Positions 47,355-58,494 of a stretch of 64,000 nucleotides of DNA are shown in pieces. Made by a program: the position numbers and the translations under genes. The stretch spans positions 1,054,001-1,118,000 of the forward strand of contig CAUEEP010000733.1 in NCBI GenBank assembly GCA_958450365.1. The letters run 5' to 3'. Origin of the DNA: Mesorhabditis belari. Its lineage: Eukaryota; Nematoda; Chromadorea; Rhabditida; Rhabditidae. Below the pieces are notes generated by a model. It was not told the DNA's origin and did not search any database. It saw only the letters and a list, made by a program, of their open reading frames with translations. Every line of letters begins with the position of its first letter. The stretch's first letter is position 1.

Positions 47355-50300
47355 TTATTCCGTAAACATCGAAGTGTTCGTGTTCGAGACGGCAATTCTT
47401 CTCACATTTCCATATCGTTGAATATAAGAGATTGATCTGAGAAAGGGGAGTCTTTTCAACAAGCCGAACACGAATTTCTTGTAGGGATCGGTGAGAAATA
47501 TCAGCGATACACACGAGACACTTCCATGGGTGGTCAGAATGGAGAAGAAAAAGTTGTTGACAGCTAAAGGGTAGACTTTTATGAGAGTTAGAAGTGTGGC
47601 TAGACAAACCTGGATTGATGTAGTCTTTCTGGAGAAACATCAGAATTGAATAGTATGTCCAAGGGATCGCCATTGAAACCACCGGAATTGCCTCCTGAAT
47701 TTGGGAAGATAAAATATTAGGTTGAGAAGAAATAATGCGCGTTTTTTGGATATAACAATTTATTGCATTCTACAAGAAATAGCAACTATCAATCAGTAAT
47801 GTATTCTCCATTTTTATCGATGATTTCTTCCCATCTTCGATGCAAGTCCTTGATTCCATTTGTGAAAAATTGGGGATTTTTGGAGCCAAAATAGTTGCCG
47901 ACCGCCTTTTTTGACTTGAGCATGATCATCGAACTTTTCTTCCATGATAAACTGTTTCAGGGATCGAAAGAAAAAGTAATCTGATGGAGGTAAATCAGGA
48001 GAGTAAGGCGCATGAGGAAGCAACTTCCAGCCCAGTTCGTCAATTTTTTTGTGAGTGACTTTTGCAGGGTAGGGTTTTGCGTTGTCGTGCATAAATTGAA
48101 TCTTTGATGAATTGAGTCCCAATTTCTAAAGCTTTGTTAACTCTGGTCTATTGCTTTGAATAAAGGTCAGCATTAATCTTTTCATTTTGATTAACTAACT
48201 CATAGTTCACCAAATTGTTGGAGTTCCGCCAGCCACAGTACATTATTTTCTTTCCATGAATATCAGGTTTGGGAGTTGTTTGAGGGGTTTGTCCGGTAGA
48301 GCCATTGGTTTTTCCTTTTGACATTCTCGTAATTAATCCAAGTTTCATCAGACGCCAAAATCGAATCCCAAAAACCACCAGTTTTGCATTTATGGAGTAA
48401 AAAGAACTGATGTTGACACGAGTTGCTTTGCTGTCTTGAATCAGTTCGTGTGAGACACAGCAAATTTTTTCCCAATTCAATGCAAATGGTTGTCGATTGT
48501 CTTCTGATCAATATCAAACATTTCTGCAAGCTCGCGAGTCGTGAGTGTTGGGTTGAAGTCAATTTCATTGAGCAAATCTTGGTTTGCAATCACTTGGGCT
48601 CGTCTCGAATGAGGCTCATCAATTAGTCTTTCATTGCCATCACAAAAACGTAGAAACCATCTACGACATTGACTTTCGCTAATAATGTCTTCTCCAAAAA
48701 CAAAAGCAATTGTACGATGAGATTCAGCAGCGGTTTTCTATTGTTTAAAATCGTATAGCAGAGCAGCTCAAATCAAAAAATTTTTCATTTTGCTTTTGAT
48801 AGATAAATATTCAAAGAAAAGAGTTCTAAATCTTCGTAAATGATTATTGTTTATTTGGCCAAAACATCGCATAAGCACACTCCCTTGTTACTCCGCGAAA
48901 TTCAAAACGCGCATTATTTTTTCCGCAATCTAATAATTAATAAGTACTTATGATTTTTCTTGCTGCAACTTTTAGATATTAATTGAAGGCTTTGTGCAAA
49001 GTGGCCGGCAAAATATTCACAAGTAGCGGTAAGTGTTTCGGAATGTTTCGGGCTCAAAAAACATCCATAAAAAAGCCGAATGTTATACGCTTTATAAAAC
49101 TGTTACAACTGTTTTATAAAACCCAACTGTTATACGGACGGTTGTTTTTTAGGTAGTTCGGAGAATTTTGCCTACTTTTGTTCAATTTAATTCTAAAAAC
49201 GAAAGTATTTTGGTGATTAGACTTACAGTATTATAGAGATTGAGCAGCGCTTCAATTTATCGCCCATCATTCTGTATACTATTCAGAAAAAAAGACAAAT
49301 AGTTGCAAACAAGTCAATCCCCATGTGCTCACCAACCTGAATGCACAGTGCAGCGAAGAAGCTCTTCTGGAGTCGCCGCGTCCGTTCGCTCATGTGCAGA
49401 CAGCTATGGGTGAGATGATAATTACAGATGCACACAAACGAGCAGCCCTGAATTCAGTTTCAAGAGCTCAATCATTACTTGCAAACCTGAACCACCGTGA
49501 TCAAGGCGTAGATCAAGATGCCTAAAACCAAAAGTACGACAGCGCTAATATTCAAATACGGTGGATAGATTGGTCGAAGCTCGGCCACATAGATCGAGTC
49601 GTCGCCGGAGAGAAAATCGGTAAACGAGGGTAGTTGCTGAATTGGGATGAGATACGGGGAAACCATTCCTTGATAGTCAATTTACCTTTTTAGTGACTGG
49701 ATTTTTTCAAGTGCCTAGGGGGAAAAATCTATATACCGTAAATACTATAATTGAAGCCCCCCAAATTTGCATAATTTTACTTTTTGCATTAATTTATCTC
49801 CCGTACACTTGCTAATTTCATTTTAAGATTTTCTTTTGTTTCTTGATTTTTTTTTACACTTTTTGTTAAGAAATTGTAAAAAATTGAACTTTTCAATGCT
49901 TTAGCGTTTCTCAATACGTTTCTAACTGTTTGTTTAGGTAGAATGGACAATTTTGGCGACGGATTTGAGGAGTTCTGCGATCGCGAGGAGCTTGAGAGAG
50001 ATCTCTTTCGGGAAGACGATTTGAATGGAAACAATGAGGCCCAGAGTCAGTAATTTGCACCCAGGGCTACCGGGGTTCCTAATACAATGTTTTAGAGTTT
50101 TTTAATGAAAAATAAATCTAATAAAAACCCCGTATACATTTTTGTGTCAAATTGGTTCAATGAGTCACCAATTGTTACCAATTATTATGCTACTAAAAAG
50201 AGCTAAAAAGAGTTGGTCAATCGATGCACAATTCTACGCCTTTTGCTGCTATTAAACACTCCGTCAAAAGTTGGAAGCTTTTTAAGTGTAAGTGTAAGTT

Positions 50301-51500
50301 TTTAAGGCAAAAAGCGTATTTTCTGAGACCTAAAAATAACAAGTTTTCTTTTTTTCTTCAACAAAAAGCTTACCTTGACTATTTCCCATAAAAATCCGGA
50401 CTCGTGACTGCCTTTCTCCAACGGGATAATGCGGATGACAATTTGAAAATAGATGATGAAACTTAGATGGTGAAACCAGAAAAAGAAAAATTGACCGATA
50501 AAGCCGAATCTAAACGTTTTAAAGCGGTGAATGAATGTTTTTTCAAAGTTAAACTTAAAGGGGTGTCCTTCGAGTAGCAAATTTTGCCATTTATAGAAAA
50601 ATACATCGGTGAGTGTCAACACGGACAAATTGACGAAGAAAGCGCCGGTTGCCTGGATTTCATGGATAGATGTGAAAAAGCTCTCTAACTTACGAATGCT
50701 TGCTTTGCATCGAAGCCAAACACGGTGCCCCAAATGCCGTAGATTCGGCCGCCTAGGGCCGGAAAATAGAGTTCGGGTTGGATGGCCAGCAGGACGAGTT
50801 CGAGCGAGAAGAAGGCAAACTGAAGAATATTTTCGCTGGCACAATAGTCCGGTTTATCGTTCGTTAAATTAGCAAATTTATTTAAACTCTATTTTAAGTC
50901 AACTTTTCCTAAAAACAACAAGAAAAACAGCGCTGAAAATGTTGTTTTTTGAACCCTATTTTGCGCATCCCGAAATGTGTCAAAATTAAAATAATTTTAA
51001 AAAGCATATACACTCTCTTATAGAGCTCCTTTTAAGCTTTCACAATCACTCTAACACTTCTATTCTACAATGGAAAGGCTCGGAGTTATAGCTCTGCAAA
51101 GATGGAGAAAAATTCGTGAGGTGATAATCTTTAGTCCAGTACTGGATTTGATCAATTTCATCAAGAGAAACTCATTCTTTTCATGACTCTAAAAGTAAGC
51201 AAATCAATAACTCACTTGACAGGCTAATAAATGTATCTGGTATTCTCGCATTTCAATGGTTGTTTTTCGGAGTATACAATAGATGGTAAAACAGTTCAAT
51301 AGAATCGAGATTGGGGCCAATACACGATCATACCAAATGTACACATACGGAGCCTCATACATAAGAAAGCAAAACTTGTAGAGAAAAAGGCTCGAGAATT
51401 TGAAATGTGTGTTTTTCAAACGAGGAAGAAGTAATTTCAAAAAACTGTCTTGCTGAAAGGCTTTACCACAAAGATAATTGAGAGTTTTCCATCTTTGCAA
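47355..51500 (-). CDS. Serpentine seven-transmembrane chemoreceptor
   Basis: Seven exons: 51216-51500, 50694-50819, 50374-50652, 49487-49636, 49337-49447, 47610-47694 and 47355-47563, all in phase, 414 residues from the first ATG. An ATG at residue 48 would give 367, closer to the usual size, so the start is uncertain. Membrane segments are visible in order: VLAPISILLNCFTIYCILRK, FFSLELVLLAIQPELYFPAL, TGAFFVNLSVLTLTDVFF, FFFFWFHHLSFIIYFQIVI, YLNISAVVLLVLGILIYALI, IPVVSMAIPWTYYSILMFL and the end FFFSILTTHGSVSCVSLIF. The MSERTRRLQKSFFAALCIQ loop before TM6 and the DPYKKFV tail after TM7 are typical of nematode Srh/Str-type receptors in ciliated sensory neurons; subclass and ligand are unknown. 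A full mariner sits in intron 5, and repeat sequence in intron 3, without damaging any exon. Confidence 0.8.
47717..48933 (-). mobile_element. Inactive mariner with both ends, in a receptor intron
   Basis: Ends TTAGGTTGAGAAGAAATAAT and a complementary CGCATTATTTTTTCCGCAATCTAA, flanked by TA on both sides (47715 and 48934). The transposase on the minus strand shows ASDETW, MHDNAKPYPAK and SPDLPPSDYFFF, thus the D,D34D triad, but the pieces lie in three frames (near 48580-48260, 48480-48150 and 48120-47815). About 1.22 kb. Same strand as the host gene. Confidence 0.88.
49734..50060 (+). repeat. Repeat-derived stretch with TACCGTAAATACTATA end
   Basis: Starts with TACCGTAAATACTATAATTG, related to the MITE end at 36463. 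It later holds a short open frame preceded by TTTAG, reading MDNFGDGFEEFCDREELERD and ending at a TAA at about 50053. This looks like a piece of a DNA-transposon gene carried in intron 3 of the receptor gene. The right end was not found. Confidence 0.45.
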
Positions 51501-52185
51501 AGTTTGGCCCAGTGACTAGTGGACAAAACAAGAATGTCGCAACAAGAACAAATCGCTATTATCGTGAACAATTCATTATTACAGTTGAGCTTTTTTCCCT
51601 GAAAACATTTATTTGATTTTAAATTTTTGATTTCTGGAGATCAAAAATCGTTGAAACAGAGCTGAAACACTCGAATTTGTGATACATTGAAGCATTGGCT
51701 TCCAGTTGGTTGGAGATGCTGAAGCTTGATTTTGTTGGAGATGGAGATGTTGGAGATTGAAGTTTTTGATTGTATAAATCCTACTTATTTACTTTATAAA
51801 GTCTAGTTTTACTTTCTAGCTTCTCAATGAAAAGTCTAATTTAACAAAAGCTCTTCATTTAAATGTGTCAACTCTAAAAACGCACCTTAAAATCTTTTGC
51901 AAGAAACAAATTTCTTGATTTCTGTGAAAGTTTTGTTGAAGCAAAAATTTTTTTTTGAAAAGAAACCTTTTCTTTTGTCTAATGATTTCTTGTTTTGTTT
52001 TTTAATTAACAAGCTTTATCAGAAAAAAAATTCAAAGATGAAACTTGTTGACAGAAATGTTTCACGCCCAAAAAAGCAGTATCTTTTCTAAAAAACCTCT
52101 CGACAAGTGACTGAAAGGGAAAACTTGAAAATATCTTGGAAGTGACACAAAGAATTTTTATTTGGTTTGCTAAATTTTTATACAA
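51501..52185. other. Intergenic
   Basis: AT-rich, with GTTGGAGATG repeats at 51706-51765. No gene supported. Confidence 0.4.
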
Positions 52186-52484
52186 ATGCTCACAATTGGC
52201 TATGGCGGTTTCGGGAAAGTGATTCCCTTGAAAAGTTATGAACCGTGAGTGATTGAGCTTCTTCAAAGCTTTAAAAACTTTGTCTTTTTGTTTTCAGAAC
52301 AATTGTGATAACAAAATTTTCGAACTTTGGTTTATACGAATTTCGAAAGAATTTTGGTTTCGAACCAACTTTCCTGAAAAAACTCTTACTCAATCTAAAC
52401 CAGAACCGTGTAATCGTAGAAACTTGTGATCAGTTTAGGAAGTTCAGAAATAAAAAAACACTTTATTCAGAGAATAAAAAGTGA
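52186..52484 (+). CDS. Small two-exon hypothetical protein
   Basis: ATG at 52186 opens a 59-nt exon (MLTIGYGGFGKVIPLKSYEP); a 53-nt intron with GTGAGT donor and TTTTCAG acceptor leads to 52298-52484, which stays open for 62 codons (TIVITKFSNFGLYEFRKNFG ... KTLYSENKK) and stops. 81 residues in phase. No signal peptide or known domain. It may be a real small protein or a chance spliced frame. Confidence 0.4.
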
Positions 52485-52751
52485 TACTTGGCTCATTTCA
52501 CGTTAACTCGATGATCTGTCTATGAGCTGACGGCATTTTGTAGACGTATCGAGACAAAGTCTTCCACACAATATCTTCTGTGGTGTAGCAGCTATTTCAC
52601 AAATGAAGCTGGCAAGATGGATCGTTTTCAATCTATGCCGCAATGTTGAGTTTATGGGGAAATAACGTGATCTTGAATCTAGCAATAACTTTGAGCTGAT
52701 GACATCAACTCAAAATGAAAAGTTGATGAAAATGGAGCAAAACTATGAGGT

Positions 52752-53013
52752 CTATTTTACAGGATTAGATGTAGGTCTTACGGTATTTTTGATAAGATAA
52801 ATATACCAACAGCTAACCGCATAAGAAGATGGATATCTGTACATAGCCATCGGATATGGTGTCCAATCAACGGGTGACCCATCTGTCCAATTCCCATTTC
52901 CAACTGATCCACTCCCATAAAGGCCAATCCAAGCATATTGATAGAAACAAGAGTAGTGACTGGAAGCTGCTATTGACAAGTTTTGTACATTCGATTGAAT
53001 TAGGTCTCGAAGT
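52752..53013 (-). pseudogene. C-type lectin exon truncated by a mariner
   Basis: The minus strand reads LRDLIQSNVQNLSIAASS, AWIGLYGSGSVGNGNWTDG and SPVDWTPYPMAMYRYP, the middle of a C-type lectin domain of nematode type, and stops with TAG at 52752. The N-terminal half of the domain is absent because mariner sequence begins at 53015; the final Cys-bearing strand is also missing. Not closely similar to the lectin at 41678. Confidence 0.72.
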
Positions 53014-53014
53014 A

Positions 53015-54010
53015 TTAGGTTGTCCGGAAATAAATGAGCGTTTTCAACTCTAATATTTCAAATCCCATAACTTGATCCAAACAAAACTTTTTTAATCGAA
53101 ATAAGAACCATTACAATTACCACATTTTTGCCAACGAGAAACAAGTTTATTTATGCCGGTAGCATAGAAGTCCGGGCTTCTGGAGGCGATAAAGTCGGCG
53201 AAGGCGTTTTTGGCATCGTCTTGAGTGTTGAAGCATTTCTCCCGGAGAAAGTTGTGAGGTGCTTGAAAAAGTGGTAGTCGGTAAGCAAAAGATCCGGCGA
53301 ATATGGCAGGTGAGGCAAAGTTTCGTTGCTCAGTTCGTTCAGCTTTTGCAGGGTCGGTTGTGCGACGTGCGGACGAGCGTTGTCGTGGAGAAGAATTGGA
53401 TCTTTTCTGTTGACCAATGCCGGGCACATTCACCGCAATTTCTGGTGCATTTCGTCGATTTGTTGGCAGTACTTCTTCGCCATAATCGTTTCGCCCGGAT
53501 TCAGAAAGCTGTGATGGATTAGACCGGCTGCGGACCACCAAACAGTCACCATAACCTTCTTTTGGTGCAAATTTGGCTTTGGAAAGTGTTGTGGAGCCTC
53601 TCCGGCGTCCAACCACTGAGCGGAAAGTCGCCGGTTGTCGTAGAGGATCCACTTTTCGTCGCACGTTACGATCCGGTCGAGAAATGGATCGTTTTTGTTG
53701 CGCTGAAGAAGAGCAGACGACACCTCAAAACGACGATTTTTTTGATTTTCATTCAATTCGTGCGACACCCACCGAGCTTTTTTGACTTTCCAATCCGTTT
53801 CAGGTGGCCGGAAATGGTCGTCTTGCCCACACCAAGCTCCTCCGCAAGCTCTCGAATAGTCGTACGTGATATTAGAGTTAATTGTTTGCTTGCTATCCTA
53901 TAACTGCCAGCACTTCCAGTATCCAATAACTCCCAATAGAAACCGCAACCGGTCTCCCGGAGCGGTCGCTTTCAATCAAAGTTTTGTCCCCATTTTTAAA
54001 CTTGTGAAAC
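53015..54010 (-). mobile_element. Mariner of the Hsmar1-like group, recently inactivated
   Basis: Left end TTAGGTTGTCCGGAAATAAA. On the minus strand the transposase is nearly complete from TTIRELAEELGVGKTTISGH through VTCDEKWILYDNRR, KVMVTVWWSAAGLIHHSFLN, ILLHDNARPHVAQPTLQKLN and SPDLLLTDYHFFKHL to SRWQKCGNCNGSYFD. All three Asp of the triad are present. Two or three frameshifts (near 53770, 53430 and 53260) and a foreign segment of about 65 bp at 53873-53935 interrupt it; beyond that, KFKNGDKTLIESDRSGRPV is still readable near 54005-53945. The right terminal repeat was not found. The similarity to primate Hsmar1 transposase is striking. Confidence 0.9.
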
Positions 54011-54311
54011 TAGTTTTGGAGGGAGTCATAACCATATACTTTTGTTTTGTGGTCTAGAGCTAAGCTTGTAGATGAGCTTGTAGATGTCGATGGGTTTTTA
54101 GCAAACCCAAATAGCATAGCATGCATTTGGCCATTTGGCAAATTTACACTAATCGAAAAAAGAAGTAGTTAATAAAGAAGTGTCTGCAGTATGATTTTTC
54201 GGATTCGATCTTTTGCTCTCAAGATCTTTAGCCAGATTCTGCAATTGTTACTGTTAGAGTTAAGTGTTTGCTTGCTATCCTATAACTGCCAGCACTTCCA
54301 GTATCCAATAA
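53873..54311. repeat. Pair of 60-bp direct repeats, one inside the mariner
   Basis: GTTTGCTTGCTATCCTATAA and the following 40 bases occur at about 53873-53935 and again at 54251-54311, with a few differences. The first interrupts the mariner transposase; the second lies outside it. Confidence 0.8.
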
Positions 54312-55135
54312 CTGCCCAATCAATGAAAGTGTTTTGAAATAAGGGAAGTTTATTGTCGCTTTTAATGGTAAACATTGAGGGCCAACTAAAACTTTACGGC
54401 AAAATTTCCTTTCTTTCACGTGACTCATTCCTTATTGCCCAAACCAGTACTGTACTTTGATGCACACTAGAGCCAACTTTTCTTGTCCACAGTGTATTTC
54501 AAAAATAGGCAATTACATGGTAAAAGGGCGACAATAAAATTGTAACTTTGGATTGTTTGGGAAAATTTATGAACAAAAATGGAAGCAAAGATAATTGCTG
54601 CCCAAAGACACCCACAAACTTTAATAACTTTTCATTGTAGTAAAGGTTTCTATAATAGTTTTTACATGAAAAATTGGACTAAAATCGAATCATCAAAAAT
54701 CTGGAACGATTTGAAGAAGATCGCTGAGTTATTTCAAAGTTGCTTTTTTGGCAATAACTCTTTTGGATTTGTAAGTAGAAGTTTCAGAATTTCTTTAGTA
54801 GTTGAATATAATTTGATGAAAGTAGTTGAATATAATTTGATGAAACAAATGGGAAAACTAATTTTTTGACAGTAGCAGTAGCGGTTTTAAAACCAAAATA
54901 AATTTACCTTTTCTCTAAAACATTTCCTTTGAAACAACCACTGCCAAATTATTTCAATTTCATGTTATTCAGTAGTTTATCAATTGCTTCAAATCATCAA
55001 AGACAACGGGTGGTATTCGACGATCCGCTCGATGTCAGCGATGATTTCTATGGCAATCTTTCCTACTTTTTGCTGAACACATCGCCAGGATGGATGAGCT
55101 TTTTGAGACACAAAGCGAAGTAGAAATGGGCCTCA
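54312..55135 (+). other. Possible gene, exons not reconciled
   Basis: Two protein-like stretches on +: an ATG exon 54579-54770 with GTAAGT donor (WTKIESSKIWNDLKKIAELF) and 54973-55124 (VVFDDPLDVSDDFYGNLSYF, LLNTSPGWMSFLRHKAK, stop). The direct junction is out of phase, so a linking exon is missing or the gene is broken. Family not recognised. Confidence 0.3.
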
Positions 55136-55793
55136 GATTGGAGCGTATCCGATCATAAAAACTTTTTCTTCAATAAACATTAGGAAGTTCTAGTATCAAA
55201 ATGCAGAAAAAAAATTGTGCATATGATGGCCTAAACTCCAAAAAAGTTTGTGAAAAGTAAAACTTTTTCCTAGAAAAACTGCTAAGCCCCGCTCACTTTT
55301 TGGATCGAATCGAATTGGCATTTCCCACACATAAAAGCTTTTTTCATGAACAATTTGAAAAATTTTTCAATGAAACCCATGCTTATTTTTAATTTCCCAT
55401 CTTATTTGCCTAATATACTATGTTTCGATTCTAATTTCTTATATCAGAATCCGATGACGATCCGATGCATCGGATTCACTTCGGATTCTGGTCAAAAAAG
55501 TTTTAATTACAAAAAAAATGCAAAAAGATGGGAAATTAAAAATAAGCCTGGATTTCATTGGCTACTTTTTCAAATTGTTCATGAAAAAAGGTTTTATGTG
55601 TGGGAAATGCCAATTCGACTCGATCCAAAAAGTGAGCGGGGCTTAGCAGTTTTTCTAGGAAAAAGTTTTACTTTTCACAAACTTTTTTGGAGTTTAGGCC
55701 ATCATATGCACAATTTTTTTCTGCATTTTGATACTAGAACTTCCTAATGTTTATTGGAGAAAAAGTTTTTATGATTCGATATGCTCCAATCCG
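55136..55793. repeat. Long foldback element, arms of about 270 bp
   Basis: The left arm 55136-55409 and right arm 55521-55793 are complementary almost throughout, for example AACTTTTTTGGAGTTTAGGC on the right against its inverse at 55228. The loop of about 110 nt contains GATCCGATGCATCGGATTC, itself palindromic. The frame 55346-55747 lies inside it and is not a gene. The element begins 12 bp after the stop of the putative exon at 54973-55124. Confidence 0.9.
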
Positions 55794-56359
55794 ACGCTCA
55801 TGTCTAACGACTCTTCTTGGGAATCCGGATCTTTTGAATATTTGCTTTGAAGTTTAGGAGACAACAATTTTTATTAATGTTTATTAAGGGGACATTTCGG
55901 AGTTTTTTTTTGATTTCAGACATTTCAGAGGAATAAGTTATGAACCTTCAAAGTTTGGGAAGACATTTAAAAGATTTGGATTTTTCAAAGGACTCGCTTT
56001 GCCGAGAAGAGTCAAAAAAGCATTATGGAGACTTCTGTTCAGTGCTATTTTCTCACTCTTCCAACCACCCTTTTGGTCATGTTCTTTGCAATCAAAAATG
56101 ATCGTTTGATCTTGCCGATCAGGTTTCGTTTCTTTGAAGAACTCTTACAGTTTGTAAGAGTCGGTTCTGAAATTGTCTAAAACACCTTTTTTGAGCTTCT
56201 TAATGAAGCATATCCTGTTTAGATGTTAAACAAAAAGAAGAACATCATATTTACTGATGTCACTTGCTGTGTTTACCAGTCCAACGAAACAGTTCTTGTT
56301 TCTTCAACTGTGTCAAAGTTTGAAAACAAAAAAAAATCTATATCCAAAATTCATTTCAG
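55794..56359. other. Upstream of the receptor pseudogene
   Basis: No confident feature. A 5' exon of the receptor pseudogene may lie near 56250-56330 but was not resolved. Confidence 0.35.
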
Positions 56360-57098
56360 GTTATTAGCTTTTGGGGAAAGTTTGTGCAGATTCATCTTCG
56401 CTCTCTCATTTTCTTCCACATACTTTCATTTTCTTTGTACGGTTGACCTTTTCAAGTGAGTGCTGACGTTTTTTGTTTTCTTTTTATTTAGTTTCAAGAT
56501 GTTCGAAAAGTTTTGATAAAACGATCGACTGGCTTTTCTACAATATCAATTGGTGGTTGCTGAATGATTCAGCCCAACTTTGTCAACGTTTTATCTCGAT
56601 AAGGTACCGTTTTTTTATTTTTGACCCCAAACGTCTTGTTGGAAAAAACTCAGGAGAGTTTGAAAAAATGTTTTCCTTCGTGACATTTGGAGTTCTTCTA
56701 TTACAGACGTCACGAGAGATCATGACCACAGTAAGGAGAAAAATTCTAGCCGTCTCATGGCACTCTCCTTCAACGGAATCTACTTCAGACACACCAAAAA
56801 ATGACCTTTCATACAAGCCGTTCTTCCGATTTTTCTCACATTTACCCTTATGCGGCGAATTTGCTGGACCCCTTTTTCGGCTATCAGCTCACAGACATCT
56901 ACAGTTTTTTTATTTACCAAACTTGTCGGTTTACTCATGTATTCTTTCAATTGTGTCACTTATCGCAAATTTAGAAAGGTTTAAAGTTGAATCTCTTTGA
57001 CAAACAAACATTTTCAGCTCCGATTTCAGCTCGGGAAAACTTCCCGATTGCCATCGACAGAAACTCAATTTTTTTTACTATTAACACAACTCAAAAAA
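56360..57098 (+). pseudogene. Serpentine receptor pseudogene, tandem copy
   Basis: Exons 56360-56455, 56499-56603, 56750-56978 and one starting 57018 match the exons of the receptor at 58495-59670 one for one with the same phases: LLAFGESLCRFIFALSFSS against LLAASENLNKFF...; CSKSFDKTIDWLFYNINW against CSQAYFDFAFPLYKKFL; RLMALSFNGIYFRHT against RFLALSFDGVYFRYT. A TGA at 56802-56804 replaces the Trp codon before PF, in the middle of a membrane region, and no in-phase end was found after LRFQLGKTSR. Splice sites are still good, so decay is recent or partial. Confidence 0.72.
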
Positions 57099-57874
57099 GG
57101 CTTTGTACTTCAATTATCTCCAAAGAGAGAGCCATCCAAAGAACGGTTTGTCATCGCTAAATTGGATTCGCGCTCTCATTTAAAAGGCGAAAAATCTTGG
57201 CCACAAGTTCTTCGACTTTTTATCACCATCATTTTGCTCAATGCCTAGCTTTGGACTGGTCACGTCAATTCTTATTAGATTTCATGACATCTTAATTGTA
57301 GCTTTATTAACGACTCTTTTATGTGGTTGGGTATTTTTTGATAAATAAAACTCACCATTATTTAAGGAGCCAATTTCTCTCTCATTTGGGCATTTGAACA
57401 AGATTTTGTCCTTCTCGAGAATCCAATTGATATCCCATCGGATTTGTCGGTCAAGGTACGCGACATACTTCGATCTGCACAGCTATTGGTGGGTTTTTTG
57501 TTCACATTTTTGGAATTCATATTTCCCCAATGAGGAAATGAGTTTCCTGTGAAAGTTTGTTGATGTAATTTTGTTGAAAGTTCGCCCTTATTACTCTTAA
57601 AAGAGCAAGCTATTAGGCTGTCCAGAAAGTCTTTTCGTTCCTTTAAAAAAATATGAATAAGAAACATCAAAAAAGCAAAATATTTGACCACATCCGAACC
57701 AGACTGAAAAAGTTTGCGCACTAGCACACTATCCACAACGCGTCGAGCTCACATCGAAATGGGAGGAGAGGAAGCATATCAAGGAGCGGAAATTCGGTCC
57801 ATCAAAAGGTCAAAACTAATTGACTTTGAGGCCATTTTTGGTCGATTTTCATCCCCATTTACACAAAAACTACT
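57099..57874. other. Intergenic with an orphan mariner end and one coding-like stretch
   Basis: 57363-57534 (+) is open and protein-like (FSLIWAFEQDFVLLENPIDI, LLVGFLFTFLEFIF) but unplaced; it might belong to either receptor copy. A mariner-type end, TTAGGCTGTCCAGAAAGTC, stands alone at 57613. Confidence 0.4.
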
Positions 57875-58096
57875 TACCGTATTCTCTCTAATAGTAGTGC
57901 ACCCCACCGAGCCGAGTTAATGACTATTTTACGGTTTCGAAGTTTTCGCAGAAGCTCAACACTTTAATCCCCCACTAGATCTCATCATCAGCTACATTTC
58001 CCGATCCCAAATCGATGGGTTCTGATAAGCGGTTTTCGAGATTTCGAGCAATTTAGACAACGCTCAGGGTGCACTACTATTAGAGAGAATACGGTA
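57875..58096. repeat. MITE with TACCGTATTCTCTCTAATAG ends
   Basis: TACCGTATTCTCTCTAATAGTAGTGCA on the left (27 nt, partly written here) is matched by its complement ending ACGGTA at 58096. The interior is non-coding. The same end occurs in the fragment at 10075-10165. Confidence 0.9.
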
Positions 58097-58152
58097 CTCG
58101 GAGTCAGCGTCAAAAAATCCAACAAAATGAGTTAGGTCTCGAGGCGAAACTA

Positions 58153-58382
58153 TAGTACTGGACAATGAAATATCACATTTGAAAAACGATCGTCACTTTC
58201 GCGTGTCTGTAACTCCCTTGTCTTTCAGTTTAAACTATTAGTGTTATACATTTTCTGAAAGCTCTTTTCAAGGGCTACACAATGGTAATATTAATATTTA
58301 GAAATACGGTAAAAACAAGGGAGTTACAGACGCGCGAAAGTGACGATCTTTTTTCAAATATGATATTTCATTGTCCAGTAGT
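58153..58382. repeat. MITE with TACTGGACAATGAAATATCA ends
   Basis: Arms of about 65 nt: the left holds TACTGGACAATGAAATATCA and GTCACTTTCGCG, the right their complements ending CATTGTCCAGTA at 58380. Different family from its neighbour at 57875. Confidence 0.9.
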
Positions 58383-58494
58383 GTAAGTGTCGAGTTCGAG
58401 AGTGTCCCTAGTTAGGGTTGTGCTTGCGTATTGTTTGTACCATATTATTCGTGTGAATAAATAGATTTTTTTATCTCCTAACCAACAAATTTAG

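Noticed and set aside
55346..55747. 133-residue plus frame
   Set aside because: Contained in the long foldback; openness comes from the inverted arms.
57362..57736. 124-residue minus frame
   Set aside because: Part of it is the translation of an orphan mariner end; no domain and no splice support.
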